DNA of 64,000 nt from Microbacterium hydrothermale (GCF_004854025.1 NZ_STGM01000001.1:372001-436000), one strand, 5' to 3'. Numbered from the stretch's first letter, positions 48,595 to 59,921 are shown. The notes: generated by a model not told the origin, from the sequence alone. Made by a program: numbers and translations.

Positions 48595-49716
48595 GTGGCT
48601 GACCACTACGAGGTCCTGGGCGTCGAACGAGACGCCAGCCCGGAAGACATCAAGAAGGCCTACCGGCGTCTCGCGCGCCAGCTGCACCCCGATGTGAACC
48701 CCGGTGAGGACGCGTCCGAGAAGTTCAAGCTCGTGACGCACGCCTACGACGTGCTGAGCGACCCCGAGCAGCGCCGCCGCTACGACATGGGCGGCGACCA
48801 GAGCCCGTTCGGCGGCGGGGGAGCGGCCGGCTTCGGCGGCTTCAGCGACATCTTCGAGACGTTCTTCGGCGGAGCCCAGGGCGGCGGCGGACGCGGCCCG
48901 CGACCGCGTTCCCGCCGGGAGCGCGGCCAGGACGCCCTCGTGCGCGTCACCCTGCAGCTCGGCGACGTCGTGTTCGGCACGCACCGCGACCTCGAGGTCG
49001 ACACGGCCGTGCTGTGCGAGACGTGCCAGGGCGCGTGCACCCAGCCGGGGACGAGCGAGGTCACCTGCGACATCTGCCACGGCTCCGGCCACGTGCAGCG
49101 CACCGTCCGCAGCCTGCTCGGCAACGTCGTCACCAGCCAGCCCTGCACCGTGTGCCACGGGCACGGCACGACCATCCCCTACCCCTGCGGCACCTGCCAG
49201 GGTCAGGGACGCGTCCGCGCCCGCCGCACCGTCTCGGTCGACATCCCCGCCGGCGTCGAGTCGGGGCTGCGCCTGCAGCTGCCCGGGTCGGGCGAGGTCG
49301 GACCCGCGGGTGGCCCCAACGGCGACCTCTACCTCGAGATCACGGTCGAGTCCCACGACGCGTTCAGCCGCGAGGGCGACGACCTCGTCGCCACCCTCGA
49401 GGTGTCGATGCCGGATGCCATCCTCGGCGCCACGACCACGATCGAGTCCCTCGACGGCAGCGTCGACCTCGAGGTGCGCCCGGGCGTGCAGTCCGGAGAC
49501 GTGCTCACGATCAAGGGCCGCGGGATCACCCCGCTGCGCGGCAGCCAGCGCGGCGACCTCAAGGTGGGCGTGCACGTGGTCACCCCCACGCGCCTCGACC
49601 ACAAGGAGCGCGCCCTCATCGAGGAATTCGCCAAGCGCACCAAGGCGCCCAAGCCGCGCCTGGCGGAGCATCAGCAGGGCATGTTCAGCAAGTTCCGCGA
49701 CCGCTTCCGACACTGA
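48595..49716 (+). CDS. dnaJ: Chaperone protein DnaJ (DnaJ2 type)
   Basis: Hsp40 co-chaperone of DnaK, 373 residues from a GTG with GGAAGG upstream. J domain 1-68 with HPD at 31-33; Gly/Phe-rich linker about 75-100; four zinc-finger repeats about 140-210: [32 protein letters not shown]. The first repeat has AC where GxG is usual, a feature I associate with actinobacterial DnaJ2 proteins. The hrcA-dnaJ link marks it as the second DnaJ, separate from the dnaK-grpE-dnaJ locus. Confidence 0.96.
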   Translation: MADHYEVLGVERDASPEDIKKAYRRLARQLHPDVNPGEDASEKFKLVTHAYDVLSDPEQRRRYDMGGDQSPFGGGGAAGFGGFSDIFETFFGGAQGGGGRGPRPRSRRERGQDALVRVTLQLGDVVFGTHRDLEVDTAVLCETCQGACTQPGTSEVTCDICHGSGHVQRTVRSLLGNVVTSQPCTVCHGHGTTIPYPCGTCQGQGRVRARRTVSVDIPAGVESGLRLQLPGSGEVGPAGGPNGDLYLEITVESHDAFSREGDDLVATLEVSMPDAILGATTTIESLDGSVDLEVRPGVQSGDVLTIKGRGITPLRGSQRGDLKVGVHVVTPTRLDHKERALIEEFAKRTKAPKPRLAEHQQGMFSKFRDRFRH

Positions 49717-49718
49717 GC

Positions 49719-50453
49719 ATGGCGCTGCATTTCGTCGTCGACGAGGCGGGTTCCGCTCGTCCCGGTGACACGATCGCCCTCACCGGCGCCGAGGCGCATC
49801 ACGCCGCGTCCGTGCGGCGCGTGCGCGTCGACGAGGCCGTCACGCTCGGCGACGGCCGCGGCGCCTGGCTCTCGGGCGTCGTGACCGGCGTCGCGCCCAA
49901 GCAGGTCGACGTGCGGGTCACGGGCCGCGAGCAGGTCGACGCCCCCGTCCCCCGGTTCGTGCTGGTGCAGGCCCTCGCGAAGGGCGATCGCGACGAGCTG
50001 GCCGTACAGGCCGCGACCGAGCTCGGCGTCGATGCGATCGTGCCGTGGCAGGCCTCGCGCAGCGTCTCGCGATGGGATGCCAAGGCCGAGAAGGGTCTCG
50101 CGCGCTGGCGCACGATCGTGCGCGAGGCCGCGAAGCAGGCGCATCGCGCGTGGATCCCCGACGTGGAGGGCGTGGCGCGCACGGCCGATCTCGTCGCCCG
50201 CGCCGGCAGCGCTCTCATGCTGGTGCTGGAGCCCTCGGCATCCGTCCGCCTCACCGAGGTGGCCGCGGAGATCTCGGACGCACGCGATGTCGTGCTCGTG
50301 GTGGGCCCGGAGGGCGGGATCGCTCCCGAGGAGCTGTCCGCCCTCGAGGACGCCGGCGCGCTACTCGTGCGCCTCGGCGACACCGTGCTGCGCACCTCCA
50401 CCGCGGGAGCCGCGGCGATCTCGGTGCTGTCCGCCGCGCACGGGCGGTGGTGA
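49719..50453 (+). CDS. rsmE: 16S rRNA (uracil-1498-N3)-methyltransferase
   Basis: SPOUT-class methyltransferase modifying U1498 of 16S rRNA, 244 residues. N-terminal PUA-like part (LTGAEAHHAASVRRVRVDEAVTLGDGRG), then the trefoil knot with VVGPEGGIAPEELSALEDAG and LGDTVLRTSTAGAAAI, the AdoMet site. Starts two bases after the dnaJ stop. Confidence 0.95.
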   Translation: MALHFVVDEAGSARPGDTIALTGAEAHHAASVRRVRVDEAVTLGDGRGAWLSGVVTGVAPKQVDVRVTGREQVDAPVPRFVLVQALAKGDRDELAVQAATELGVDAIVPWQASRSVSRWDAKAEKGLARWRTIVREAAKQAHRAWIPDVEGVARTADLVARAGSALMLVLEPSASVRLTEVAAEISDARDVVLVVGPEGGIAPEELSALEDAGALLVRLGDTVLRTSTAGAAAISVLSAAHGRW

Positions 50454-50472
50454 GCGGCCCGCTTCCTCGGGG

Positions 50473-50516
50473 GTGACCTTCGCCGTTCGCGCGGGAGATC
50501 TCGGTCACGAACGGCG
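50473..50516. repeat. Intergenic inverted repeat after rsmE
   Basis: CGCCGTTCG/CGAACGGCG (50481-50489, 50508-50516) around a loop that contains the palindrome GAGATCTC (50495-50502); GTGACC at 50473 can alternatively pair with GGTCAC at 50503. May act as a processing site or partial terminator before the HIT gene. Confidence 0.55.
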
Positions 50517-50588
50517 CAACCCGCCCCGAAATACTCGTCGACGCACCGGCGGCCCCGCCGACTCGGCCTGCGTGTCGGAGGCCCTCAC

Positions 50589-50601
50589 TAGACTGGATGC
50601 C
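50589..50601 (+). promoter_or_regulatory. Leaderless promoter -10 for the HIT gene
   Basis: TAGACT (50589-50594), seven bases, ATG at 50602. It suggests an internal start for the HIT-phoH-ybeY-era part of the cluster, independent of HrcA. Confidence 0.5.
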
Positions 50602-50949
50602 ATGAGCGAACCGTCGATCTTCACGCGCATCCTGCAGGGCGAGATCCCCGCCGAGATCGTGGCCGAGACCGAGAACGTCTTCGCGATCCGCGACATCGCC
50701 CCGCAGGCGCCGGTGCACCTGCTCGTCATCCCCAAGACGGCGCAGTACCGCGACGTCGTCGCTCTCGCGGCCGGCGACCCCGCTCTCCTCGCCGAGGTGG
50801 TCGACCTCGCCCACCGCGTCGCGGCCGAGCACGCCGACGGCGACTTCCGCCTCGTCTTCAACACCGGCGAGGGCGCCGGTCAGACCGTCTTCCATGTGCA
50901 CGCCCACGTCCTCGCGGGCGGCCTGAACGAAAAGAGCCTGGGTGGCTGA
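50602..50949 (+). CDS. HIT family nucleotide hydrolase/transferase (HINT-like)
   Basis: Purine nucleoside phosphoramidase-type protein of 115 residues. The histidine triad is HVHAH at about 98-102 (pattern HxHxH plus hydrophobic), preceded by NTGEGAGQTV. FTRILQGEIPAEIV is the standard start. Overlaps phoH by eight bases. Confidence 0.93.
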   Translation: MSEPSIFTRILQGEIPAEIVAETENVFAIRDIAPQAPVHLLVIPKTAQYRDVVALAAGDPALLAEVVDLAHRVAAEHADGDFRLVFNTGEGAGQTVFHVHAHVLAGGLNEKSLGG

Positions 50950-52024
50950 TTCCCCCGAAGAGACCGTTTCCGAGCAGATCGCCGTCGACGGCGTCGCCAT
51001 GGTGCAGCTGCTCGGACCGCAGGACCGCCTCCTGCGCGTCGTCGAGAAGGAGCATCCCGACGTCGACGTGCACGTCCGCGGCAACGAGATCACGCTGACG
51101 GGAACGGCCTCGGCCGTGCGCGCCGCGCGCGGTCTCGTCGACGAGCTGCTCGCCATGACGCGATCCGGGCAGGGCCTCGATCCCTCCGACGTGTCCAGCT
51201 CCAACCGCATGCTCCGCAGTGACGGCGGACCCCGCCCGTCCGAGGTGATGGGCGAGGCGATCCTGTCGTCGCGCGGCAAGGTGATCCGCCCCAAGACCGC
51301 CGGCCAGAAGGAGTACGTCGACGCGATCGACGAGAACACGATCGTGTTCGGCATCGGCCCCGCCGGAACCGGCAAGACCTACCTCGCCATGGCGAAGGCC
51401 GTGCAGGCGCTGCAACGCAAAGAGGTCAACCGCATCATCCTGACGCGGCCCGCCGTCGAGGCGGGGGAGCGGCTCGGCTTCCTTCCCGGAACGCTCACCG
51501 ACAAGATCGACCCGTACCTTCGCCCCCTGTACGACGCGCTCAACGAGATGATGGACCCCGACATCGTCCCCAAGCTCATGGCGACGGGCACGATCGAGGT
51601 CGCGCCCCTGGCGTACATGCGCGGTCGCACGCTGAACGACTCGTTCGTCGTGCTCGACGAGGCGCAGAACACCACGCCCGAGCAGATGAAGATGTTCCTC
51701 ACGCGCCTCGGGTTCGGCACGCGCATGGTCGTGACCGGCGACATCACCCAGGTCGACCTCCCTCAGGGAGCCTCGGGCCTGCGGCTGGTCACGCGGGTGC
51801 TGAGCGACATCGACGACATCCACTTCTCCCGCCTGACCAGCGACGACGTCGTGCGGCACTCGCTCGTCGGCCGCATCGTCGACGCGTACAGCGAGTACGA
51901 CGAGAAACGCTTGGCCGCGCGTCGCGAACGCGACGAAGCCTCCGAATTCGCCACCCGTGCGGAGCGACGCGGCCCCGGTGCCGCCGGACCCCGCGATCAC
52001 CTCCCGAGACGGAACCGCTCATGA
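50942..52024 (+). CDS. PhoH family protein (PhoH-like ATPase)
   Basis: ATPase of 360 residues linked to RNA metabolism. Residues 30-110 form an RNA-binding-type (KH-like) domain (LRVVEKEHPDVDVHVRGNEITLTGTASAVRAARGLVDELL). Walker A is GPAGTGKT at 139-146 and Walker B is VVLDEAQN. GTG start inside the HIT gene. The phoH-ybeY-CNNM-era order is conserved across bacteria and supports a role in rRNA maturation. Confidence 0.94.
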   Translation: MADSPEETVSEQIAVDGVAMVQLLGPQDRLLRVVEKEHPDVDVHVRGNEITLTGTASAVRAARGLVDELLAMTRSGQGLDPSDVSSSNRMLRSDGGPRPSEVMGEAILSSRGKVIRPKTAGQKEYVDAIDENTIVFGIGPAGTGKTYLAMAKAVQALQRKEVNRIILTRPAVEAGERLGFLPGTLTDKIDPYLRPLYDALNEMMDPDIVPKLMATGTIEVAPLAYMRGRTLNDSFVVLDEAQNTTPEQMKMFLTRLGFGTRMVVTGDITQVDLPQGASGLRLVTRVLSDIDDIHFSRLTSDDVVRHSLVGRIVDAYSEYDEKRLAARRERDEASEFATRAERRGPGAAGPRDHLPRRNRS

Positions 52025-52488
52025 CCATCGAGATCAACAACGAGTCCGGCCACGAGGTCGACGAGCAGGTGCTGCTGCGCCTGATGGAGTACAACCTGGC
52101 CGAGCTGCACGTCAGCGCCGACGCCGACGTGGCCATCGTGCTCGTCGACGAGGGCGCGATGGAGTCGCTGCACGTGCAGTGGATGGATGAACCCGGCCCG
52201 ACCGATGTGCTGAGCTTCCCGATGGACGAGCTGCGTCCGGGATCCGAAGACGCCCCCACCCCCGCGGGTCTGCTCGGCGACATCGTGCTGTGCCCCGCCG
52301 TGGCCGAGACCCAGGCGGTCGCGGCGAAGCACTCGACGCAGGACGAGCTGATCCTGCTCACCACCCACGGTCTGCTGCACCTGCTCGGCTTCGACCACGC
52401 CGAGCCCGACGAAGAGCGCGAGATGTTCGGTCTGCAGCGCGAGCTGATCACCGGTTTCCAGGCCGTCGAGCGCCAGCGCCGGGCATGA
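52021..52488 (+). CDS. ybeY: Endoribonuclease YbeY
   Basis: Metal-dependent RNase required for 16S 3'-end processing and 70S quality control, 155 residues. The zinc triad is HGLLHLLGFDH: His116, His120, His126. TDVLSFPMDE is conserved. ATGA overlaps on both sides with phoH and the CNNM gene. Confidence 0.95.
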   Translation: MTIEINNESGHEVDEQVLLRLMEYNLAELHVSADADVAIVLVDEGAMESLHVQWMDEPGPTDVLSFPMDELRPGSEDAPTPAGLLGDIVLCPAVAETQAVAAKHSTQDELILLTTHGLLHLLGFDHAEPDEEREMFGLQRELITGFQAVERQRRA

Positions 52489-53795
52489 CCGAGGCGCTCC
52501 TCCTCGTCGCCGCCTTCCTTCTCGTCGCGTTCGGCGGTCTGATGGCGGCCTCGGAGGCGGCGCTGGGCGTGACCTCGCGCACCGACCTGCTCGAGCTGGG
52601 CGCCTCGGGGCGCAACGTTCGGTCGCTGCGTCGCATCGCCGACGACACCAGCGCGCACAACACCGCCGTGGTGTTCATCCGCGTGCTCTCCGAGACCACC
52701 GCGGCCGTGCTCGTCGCCGCCGCGTTCATGCTGATCTTCGACAACATCTGGCTGGCGGTCGCCGCCGCGGCCGTGCTGATGACGGGCATCTCGTTCGTCG
52801 CGGTCGGCGCGAGCCCCCGCTCGGTCGGTCGCCAGCACGCGCGCGGCCTGCTGCGCGGCGTGGCCCCGGTCATCCGGGGCATGCGCGTGCTCCTCGGCCC
52901 CCTCGCCCACGGGCTCGTCGCGGTCGGCAACAAGGTGACGCCGGGGGTGTCGCCGTCGACCTCTTTCGCGTCGGAGGAGCAGCTGCTCAGCATCATCGAC
53001 GAGGCCGCCGAGAACGAGTTGATCGAGGAGGACGACCGCGAGCTCATCCACTCGGTCTTCGACTTCACCGACCGGTACGTCCGCGAGGTGATGGTCCCGC
53101 GCACCGACATGGTGAGCGTAGATGCCGCGGCCACCTCGCGCGAGGCCCTCGCCCTCTTCCTCGAGAAGGGCGTGTCGCGCGTGCCCCTCGCCGACGACGA
53201 CGCCGACGACGTCGTGGGCGTGCTGTACCTGAAGGACCTCGTGCAGTTCGGCTTCCGCGACGAGGCGGGCTGGCGCGATGCGCCCATCCGCCGCATCGCG
53301 CGTCCCGCGGTCTTCGTGCCCGAGTCGATGAAGGCCGAAACCCTGCTGCAGCAGATGAAGAGGGATGCCGTGCACGTCTGCCTCGTGGTCGACGAGTACG
53401 GCGGCGTCGCCGGACTGGTGACGCTCGAAGACCTCATCGAAGAGCTGGTCGGCGAGATCGCCGACGAGTACGACGCCCCGAACACCGAGATCGTCGAGCT
53501 CCCCGACGGGCGTTACCGCGTCAACGCCCGCCTCGGCCTCGACGAGGTCGGCGACCTCTTCGGGCTCGAGCTCGACGACGAGGACGTCGATTCGATCGGC
53601 GGTCTGCTCGGCAAGGCCCTCGGCCGCATCCCCCAGCCCGGCGCCACCGCCGAGCACTCCGGCCTCGTGATGACCGGCGGCGCGTCGCGCGGTCGCAACC
53701 GGGGCATCGCCACCGTGATCGTCGAGCGGGGCGAGACGCCCGCCGACGACGACGCCGAGGCAGAGGCCTCGGCGCGTGAAAGGAACGACAGATGA
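52485..53795 (+). CDS. CNNM/CorC-type (hemolysin family) membrane protein
   Basis: Putative magnesium transporter or regulator, 436 residues. N-terminal DUF21 membrane part with about three or four hydrophobic segments (1-150), then a tandem CBS domain (about 210-335) with VPRTDMVSVD and GVAGLVTLEDLIEELVGEI, and a C-terminal CorC_HlyC domain. An acidic tail ends the protein. ATGA overlaps ybeY before and era after. Confidence 0.9.
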   Translation: MTEALLLVAAFLLVAFGGLMAASEAALGVTSRTDLLELGASGRNVRSLRRIADDTSAHNTAVVFIRVLSETTAAVLVAAAFMLIFDNIWLAVAAAAVLMTGISFVAVGASPRSVGRQHARGLLRGVAPVIRGMRVLLGPLAHGLVAVGNKVTPGVSPSTSFASEEQLLSIIDEAAENELIEEDDRELIHSVFDFTDRYVREVMVPRTDMVSVDAAATSREALALFLEKGVSRVPLADDDADDVVGVLYLKDLVQFGFRDEAGWRDAPIRRIARPAVFVPESMKAETLLQQMKRDAVHVCLVVDEYGGVAGLVTLEDLIEELVGEIADEYDAPNTEIVELPDGRYRVNARLGLDEVGDLFGLELDDEDVDSIGGLLGKALGRIPQPGATAEHSGLVMTGGASRGRNRGIATVIVERGETPADDDAEAEASARERNDR

Positions 53796-54685
53796 CCGAC
53801 ACCCGATCCGGTTTCGTGACCTTCGTGGGCCGGCCCAACGTCGGCAAGTCCACGCTGACCAACGCCCTCGTGGGCGAGAAGGTCGCGATCACGAGCGAGA
53901 AGCCGCAGACGACCCGCCGGGCGATCCGCGGCATCGTCAACCGCCCCGGCGGTCAGCTCGTGGTGGTGGACACCCCCGGCATCCACCGCCCGCGCACCCT
54001 GCTCGGGCAGCGCCTGAACGACCTCGTCGAGCAGGTGCTCGGCGATGTCGACGTCATCGCGTTCTGCGCTCCCGCGACCGAGAAGGTCGGCCCCGGTGAT
54101 CGCCGGATCGCGGAGTCGCTGTCGGGCTACCCGCGCGCCAAGAAGGTCGCCCTCGTCACGAAGACCGACGCGGCCACGCGCGACCAGATCACCGAGCGCC
54201 TCGTCGAGGTCGACGCCCTGCGCGAGGACTGGGCCGCGGTCATCCCGCTCTCGGCGGTGACGAACGACCAGCTCGACGTGCTGAGCGACGAACTCCTCGC
54301 GCTCATGCCCGAGGGGCCCGCGCTCTACGCCGACGACGTCGTCACCGACGAGACCCTCGAGGATCGCATCGCGGAGATCATCCGCGAGGCGGCCCTGCAC
54401 GGCGTCCGCGACGAGCTGCCGCACTCCATCGCGGTGACCGTCGACGATGTGGCCGCGCGCGAAGACAGCGATCTGACCGACGTGTACGCCAACATCGTCG
54501 TCGAGCGCGACAGCCAGAAGGCCATCATCATCGGCAAGAAGGGCTCGCGCCTGGCCGACGTGGGGGCGCGCGCCCGCGCCGGGATCGAGCCTCTCGTCGG
54601 CGGGCGCGTCTATCTGTCGCTGCACGTACGGGTGGCGAAAGAATGGCAGCGCGACCCGAAGCAGCTCGGACGCCTCGGCTTCTGA
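53792..54685 (+). CDS. era: GTPase Era
   Basis: Ribosome-assembly GTPase that binds the 3' end of 16S rRNA, 297 residues. G1 is GRPNVGKS at 13-20, G3 DTPGI, and G4 reads TKTD at 123-126 in place of the usual NKxD. The KH domain is near the end (AIIIGKKGSRLADVGARARAGIE). ATGA overlap with the CNNM gene; last gene of the run. Confidence 0.96.
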   Translation: MTDTRSGFVTFVGRPNVGKSTLTNALVGEKVAITSEKPQTTRRAIRGIVNRPGGQLVVVDTPGIHRPRTLLGQRLNDLVEQVLGDVDVIAFCAPATEKVGPGDRRIAESLSGYPRAKKVALVTKTDAATRDQITERLVEVDALREDWAAVIPLSAVTNDQLDVLSDELLALMPEGPALYADDVVTDETLEDRIAEIIREAALHGVRDELPHSIAVTVDDVAAREDSDLTDVYANIVVERDSQKAIIIGKKGSRLADVGARARAGIEPLVGGRVYLSLHVRVAKEWQRDPKQLGRLGF

Positions 54686-54791
54686 GCCCCGGCTGCGACC
54701 CGGCGCCCGAGCAACCCCGACGTCGCGCGAGAGCGCGCTCGTCTCAGTCCGATCCGCGCGAGATCGCGCGGTCGCAACGGAAGGTGCAGGC

Positions 54792-55739
54792 ATGGCGAAG
54801 AGGTGGACGGCCCCGACCCCCGGGCCCATCGAGACGTGGAGCTTCGACGACGTCGACGTGCCCGCCCCCGGTGCGGGGGAGGTGACCGTGCGAGTCCGCG
54901 CGGCGGGCGTCAATCCGGCCGACGCCAAGCACGTCGCGACCGCCCGTCCCGGCGCGACGTTCCCCGTCGCGATCGGCTACGAGCTCTCCGGAGAGATCAC
55001 GGCGATCGGCCCCGACACGGTCGGTGGATCCGGAGAGCTCGCGGTGGGCGACGAGGTCGTGGCCTTCCGCGTGCAGGGCGCCTACGCCACCGACATCACG
55101 GTGCCGGCGCGCGACGTCTTCGCCAAGCCCTCGTCGCTCTCCCACGCCGAGGCCGCCAACCTGCTGCTGGCCGGGACCACCGCCGCCGAGATGATCCAGG
55201 TCACCCGGGTCGTAGAGGGCGAGACCGTGCTCCTGCACGCCGCCTCCGGAGCGGTCGGGGTGAGCCTCCTGCAGCAGGCGCGAGAGCTCGGCATCCGCGT
55301 GATCGGCACCGTCGGCCCGGATGCCGCGGACTCGGCCGACCGTGTCCGCCGCTACGGCGGGATCCCCGTCGCCTACGGCGAGGGCCTGCGCGAGCGCGTC
55401 GAGGCGGCCGCCGACGGCGCGCCGATCGCCGCGGCGTGGGATGCCGCGGGGACCGACGAGGCCATCGACGTCTCGCTCGAGATCGTGGCCGACCGCGACC
55501 GGGTCGTCACGATCGTGTCGCCCGACCGCGCCGCCGCCGACGGGTTCCTCTGGATCGCCGGGGCCCGGCCCGAGAGCGCGCGCTTCCGCGACATCGCCCG
55601 CGCCCGCGTGCTCGAGCTCGCGGCATCCGGGGCCCTCGAGGTCCCCCTCTCTCGCACCTTCCCCCTGGCGGAGGCGGTCGAGGCCGTGCGCTTCGTCATG
55701 ACCGGCCACCCCGGCGGCAAGGTGGCCCTGCTGCCGTGA
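54792..55739 (+). CDS. NADP-dependent zinc-free alcohol dehydrogenase/quinone reductase family protein
   Basis: MDR-superfamily oxidoreductase, 315 residues. GroES-like N-terminal domain (VTVRVRAAGVNPADAKHV, GYELSGEI) followed by a Rossmann domain starting GETVLLHAASGAVGVSLLQQARELG. Zinc-binding cysteines are absent, as in quinone oxidoreductases. GGAAGG precedes the ATG. GTGA overlap with the acetyltransferase. Substrate unknown. Confidence 0.88.
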   Translation: MAKRWTAPTPGPIETWSFDDVDVPAPGAGEVTVRVRAAGVNPADAKHVATARPGATFPVAIGYELSGEITAIGPDTVGGSGELAVGDEVVAFRVQGAYATDITVPARDVFAKPSSLSHAEAANLLLAGTTAAEMIQVTRVVEGETVLLHAASGAVGVSLLQQARELGIRVIGTVGPDAADSADRVRRYGGIPVAYGEGLRERVEAAADGAPIAAAWDAAGTDEAIDVSLEIVADRDRVVTIVSPDRAAADGFLWIAGARPESARFRDIARARVLELAASGALEVPLSRTFPLAEAVEAVRFVMTGHPGGKVALLP

Positions 55740-56326
55740 GCGCGTCGCCGTTCTCGCTGAAGCCCGCGCCCGACCGACTCGACGTGAGGCGGGAGCGCGT
55801 GCGGCTGCGCCCCTTCGAGGAGCGTGATCTCGACGCCATGGCCGCCTACCGCGGCGACGCCGAGGTCTGCCGCTACCTGCCCTTCGATCCGCAGACCGCC
55901 GACGACATCCGTCGACGCAACGGAGCCCTCATGGGGCGGACGACGCTGGAGGGCGAGAACGGCGGCGTCATGCTCGCGGTAGAGCGCCTCGACGACGACG
56001 TCGTGATCGGCGACCTCGTGCTCTTCCACCTCGATCCCGCCGCGGGATCCGCCGAGATCGGCTGGGTGATGAGCCCGGCGGCATCCGGTCGGGGGCTGGC
56101 CACGGAGGCCGTGCGCGCGCTGGTCGACACCGCGTTCGAGGTGTACGGCCTGCGCCGACTGGTGGCCCGGATCGATCCCGACAACGCCCGTTCGGTCGCC
56201 CTGGCCGAGCGGCTCGGCATGCGGCGCGAGGCCCACTTCGTCGAGGAGGACTGGTTCAAGGGCCGGTGGAGCGACCTGCTCGTCTACGCCGTCCTCGCGC
56301 GCGAATGGGACGCGCCCGCGGGGTGA
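55736..56326 (+). CDS. GNAT family N-acetyltransferase (RimJ/RimL-like)
   Basis: Acetyl-CoA-dependent acetyltransferase of 196 residues from a GTG overlapping the preceding stop. RVRLRPFEERDLDAMAAYRGDAEVCRYL, then EIGWVMSPAASGRGLATEAVRALVD (acetyl-CoA loop, motif A) and RIDPDNARSVALAERLGMRREAHFVEEDWFKGRWSD. The RimJ/L-type pattern suggests an amino-group acceptor on a protein or small molecule; no specific one is indicated. Confidence 0.9.
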   Translation: MSASPFSLKPAPDRLDVRRERVRLRPFEERDLDAMAAYRGDAEVCRYLPFDPQTADDIRRRNGALMGRTTLEGENGGVMLAVERLDDDVVIGDLVLFHLDPAAGSAEIGWVMSPAASGRGLATEAVRALVDTAFEVYGLRRLVARIDPDNARSVALAERLGMRREAHFVEEDWFKGRWSDLLVYAVLAREWDAPAG

Positions 56327-56335
56327 ACGCGGTGA

Positions 56336-58267
<1,932 letters not shown>

Positions 58268-58290
58268 CACCGCGCACGAGAGACACGACC

Positions 58291-59079
58291 GTGGCCTACG
58301 CCCACGGACACCACGAAAGCGTGCTGCGTTCACACGCCGCGCGCACCGTCGCCGACTCGGCGGCCTACCTGGTGTCTTCGCTGTCGACCGGCGCCCGCAT
58401 CCTCGATGTGGGCGCCGGTCCCGGCACCATCACCGTCGACCTCGCCGACCGGGTGTTCCCGGGAGAGGTCGTCGGAGTGGATGCCGCTCCGGACGTGGTC
58501 GAGATCGCCCGCGCGGCCGCGGGGGAGCGCACGAACGTGACCTTCCGCACCGGTGACGCGTACGCGCTCGACGAGCCCGACGCCTCGTTCGACATCGTGC
58601 ACGCCCACCAGGTGCTGCAGCACCTCGCCCGGCCGGTGGAGGCGCTGCGGGAGTTCCGCCGCGTCGCCGGACCCGAGGGCCTGGTCGCGGTGCGCGACGT
58701 CGACTACGGCGGGGTCATCTGGCATCCGGTGATCCCCGCCCTCGACGAGTGGCTCGAGATCTATCACGGGGTGCATCGCGGATCGTCGGGCGAGCCCGAT
58801 GCGGGTCGACGCCTCAAGGCGTGGGCGCGCGGAGCCGGGTTCACCCGCATCGAGGCGAGCGCGAGCGTGTGGGTGTTCGACACCCCCGACAAGCGCGCCT
58901 GGTGGGGCGGGATGTGGGCCGATCGCGTGCTCGCGTCGTCCTTCGCGGGTCACGCGCGGCGCCTGGGTCTCGCCGACGAGGCGATACTGCAGCGCATCTC
59001 CGACGCGTGGCGCGAGTGGGCGGCGCACCCGGACGGGTGGATCCTGCTCCCGCACGGCGAGGTGCTCGCCCGGTGGTGA
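58291..59079 (+). CDS. Class I SAM-dependent methyltransferase
   Basis: Methyltransferase of 262 residues, small-molecule or lipid type (UbiE-like). Motif I ILDVGAGPGTITVDLA, motif II-III region ASFDIVHAHQVLQHL, and AVRDVDYGGVIW. GTG start at 58291 with a weak GAGAG upstream. Acceptor unknown. It follows leuA by 23 bases and abuts the MOSC gene. Confidence 0.88.
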   Translation: MAYAHGHHESVLRSHAARTVADSAAYLVSSLSTGARILDVGAGPGTITVDLADRVFPGEVVGVDAAPDVVEIARAAAGERTNVTFRTGDAYALDEPDASFDIVHAHQVLQHLARPVEALREFRRVAGPEGLVAVRDVDYGGVIWHPVIPALDEWLEIYHGVHRGSSGEPDAGRRLKAWARGAGFTRIEASASVWVFDTPDKRAWWGGMWADRVLASSFAGHARRLGLADEAILQRISDAWREWAAHPDGWILLPHGEVLARW

Positions 59080-59105
59080 CGGCGGCGGAGGGCGTGGATG
59101 CCAAG

Positions 59106-59897
59106 ATGAACGACGTGATCCGCATCGACGCCCTCTTCCGCTACCCGGTGAAGGGCTTCACGCCCGAACGGCGCGACAGCCTCGTGATCCAGCCCGACGG
59201 GCGGGTGCAGGGCGACCGGTCGCTCGTCTTCCGCTTCGCGGACGCGGTCGAGCCCGAGGACGCCACGTATCCCAAGAGCCGCGGTCTCGCGCTCATGACC
59301 TTCCCCTCGCTCGCGCGCGTCGACCTCGCGTTCGACGACGAGGCGCGGACCCTGCGGCTGCGCGTCGACGACATCGACGTGACCGCCGACCTGAGCGACG
59401 AGGGTCGCTCGCGACTCGCCGAGGCCGTCACCGCGTACCTGCGGACCACGGGCGATGCCCGACTGCTCGAGGCCGACGGCATCCTGCCCCTGGGTCTTCT
59501 CGGCGACGGCCGCACGGCGCGGTTCCAGGATCGTCCGCAGGGGTTCGTCTCGCTGCACGGAGCGGCCTCGGTCGCCGACCTGGATGCCGCGGTCGAGGCG
59601 CCCGTCGACGACCGGCGTTTCCGCTCGAACATCGTCGTCTCGGGCATCTCCGCGTGGGAGGAGCTCGGCTGGGCCGGGCGCGTGCGCATCGGCGAGGTCG
59701 AGTTCGAGGTGCAGAAGCCGATCGAGCGGTGCGCGGCGATCACCGCGAACCCCGACACCGGAGTGCGCGACGCGCGCCTGCTGCGGGTGCTGACGACGGA
59801 GTTCGGTCAGGACGAACCGACCCTCGGCATCCTGCTGCTGCCCGTCGCGGGCGGCGGGACGATCCGCGTCGGCGACGAGGTCATCCTCGACGCCTGA
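59106..59897 (+). CDS. MOSC domain-containing protein
   Basis: Soluble protein of 263 residues. An N-terminal MOSC-N beta domain (IDALFRYPVKGFTPERRDSLVIQPDG) precedes a MOSC domain (RFRSNIVVSGISAWEELGWAGRVRIGEVEFEVQKPIERCAAI) holding the conserved cysteine. Such proteins handle sulfur or molybdenum cofactor, or reduce N-hydroxylated compounds. The ATG at 59106 is used; a GTG at 59076 overlapping the methyltransferase stop (GTGA) is a credible alternative. Confidence 0.9.
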   Translation: MNDVIRIDALFRYPVKGFTPERRDSLVIQPDGRVQGDRSLVFRFADAVEPEDATYPKSRGLALMTFPSLARVDLAFDDEARTLRLRVDDIDVTADLSDEGRSRLAEAVTAYLRTTGDARLLEADGILPLGLLGDGRTARFQDRPQGFVSLHGAASVADLDAAVEAPVDDRRFRSNIVVSGISAWEELGWAGRVRIGEVEFEVQKPIERCAAITANPDTGVRDARLLRVLTTEFGQDEPTLGILLLPVAGGGTIRVGDEVILDA

Positions 59898-59921
59898 GTC
59901 GCCGAAAGTCGTCTCGCGCGG

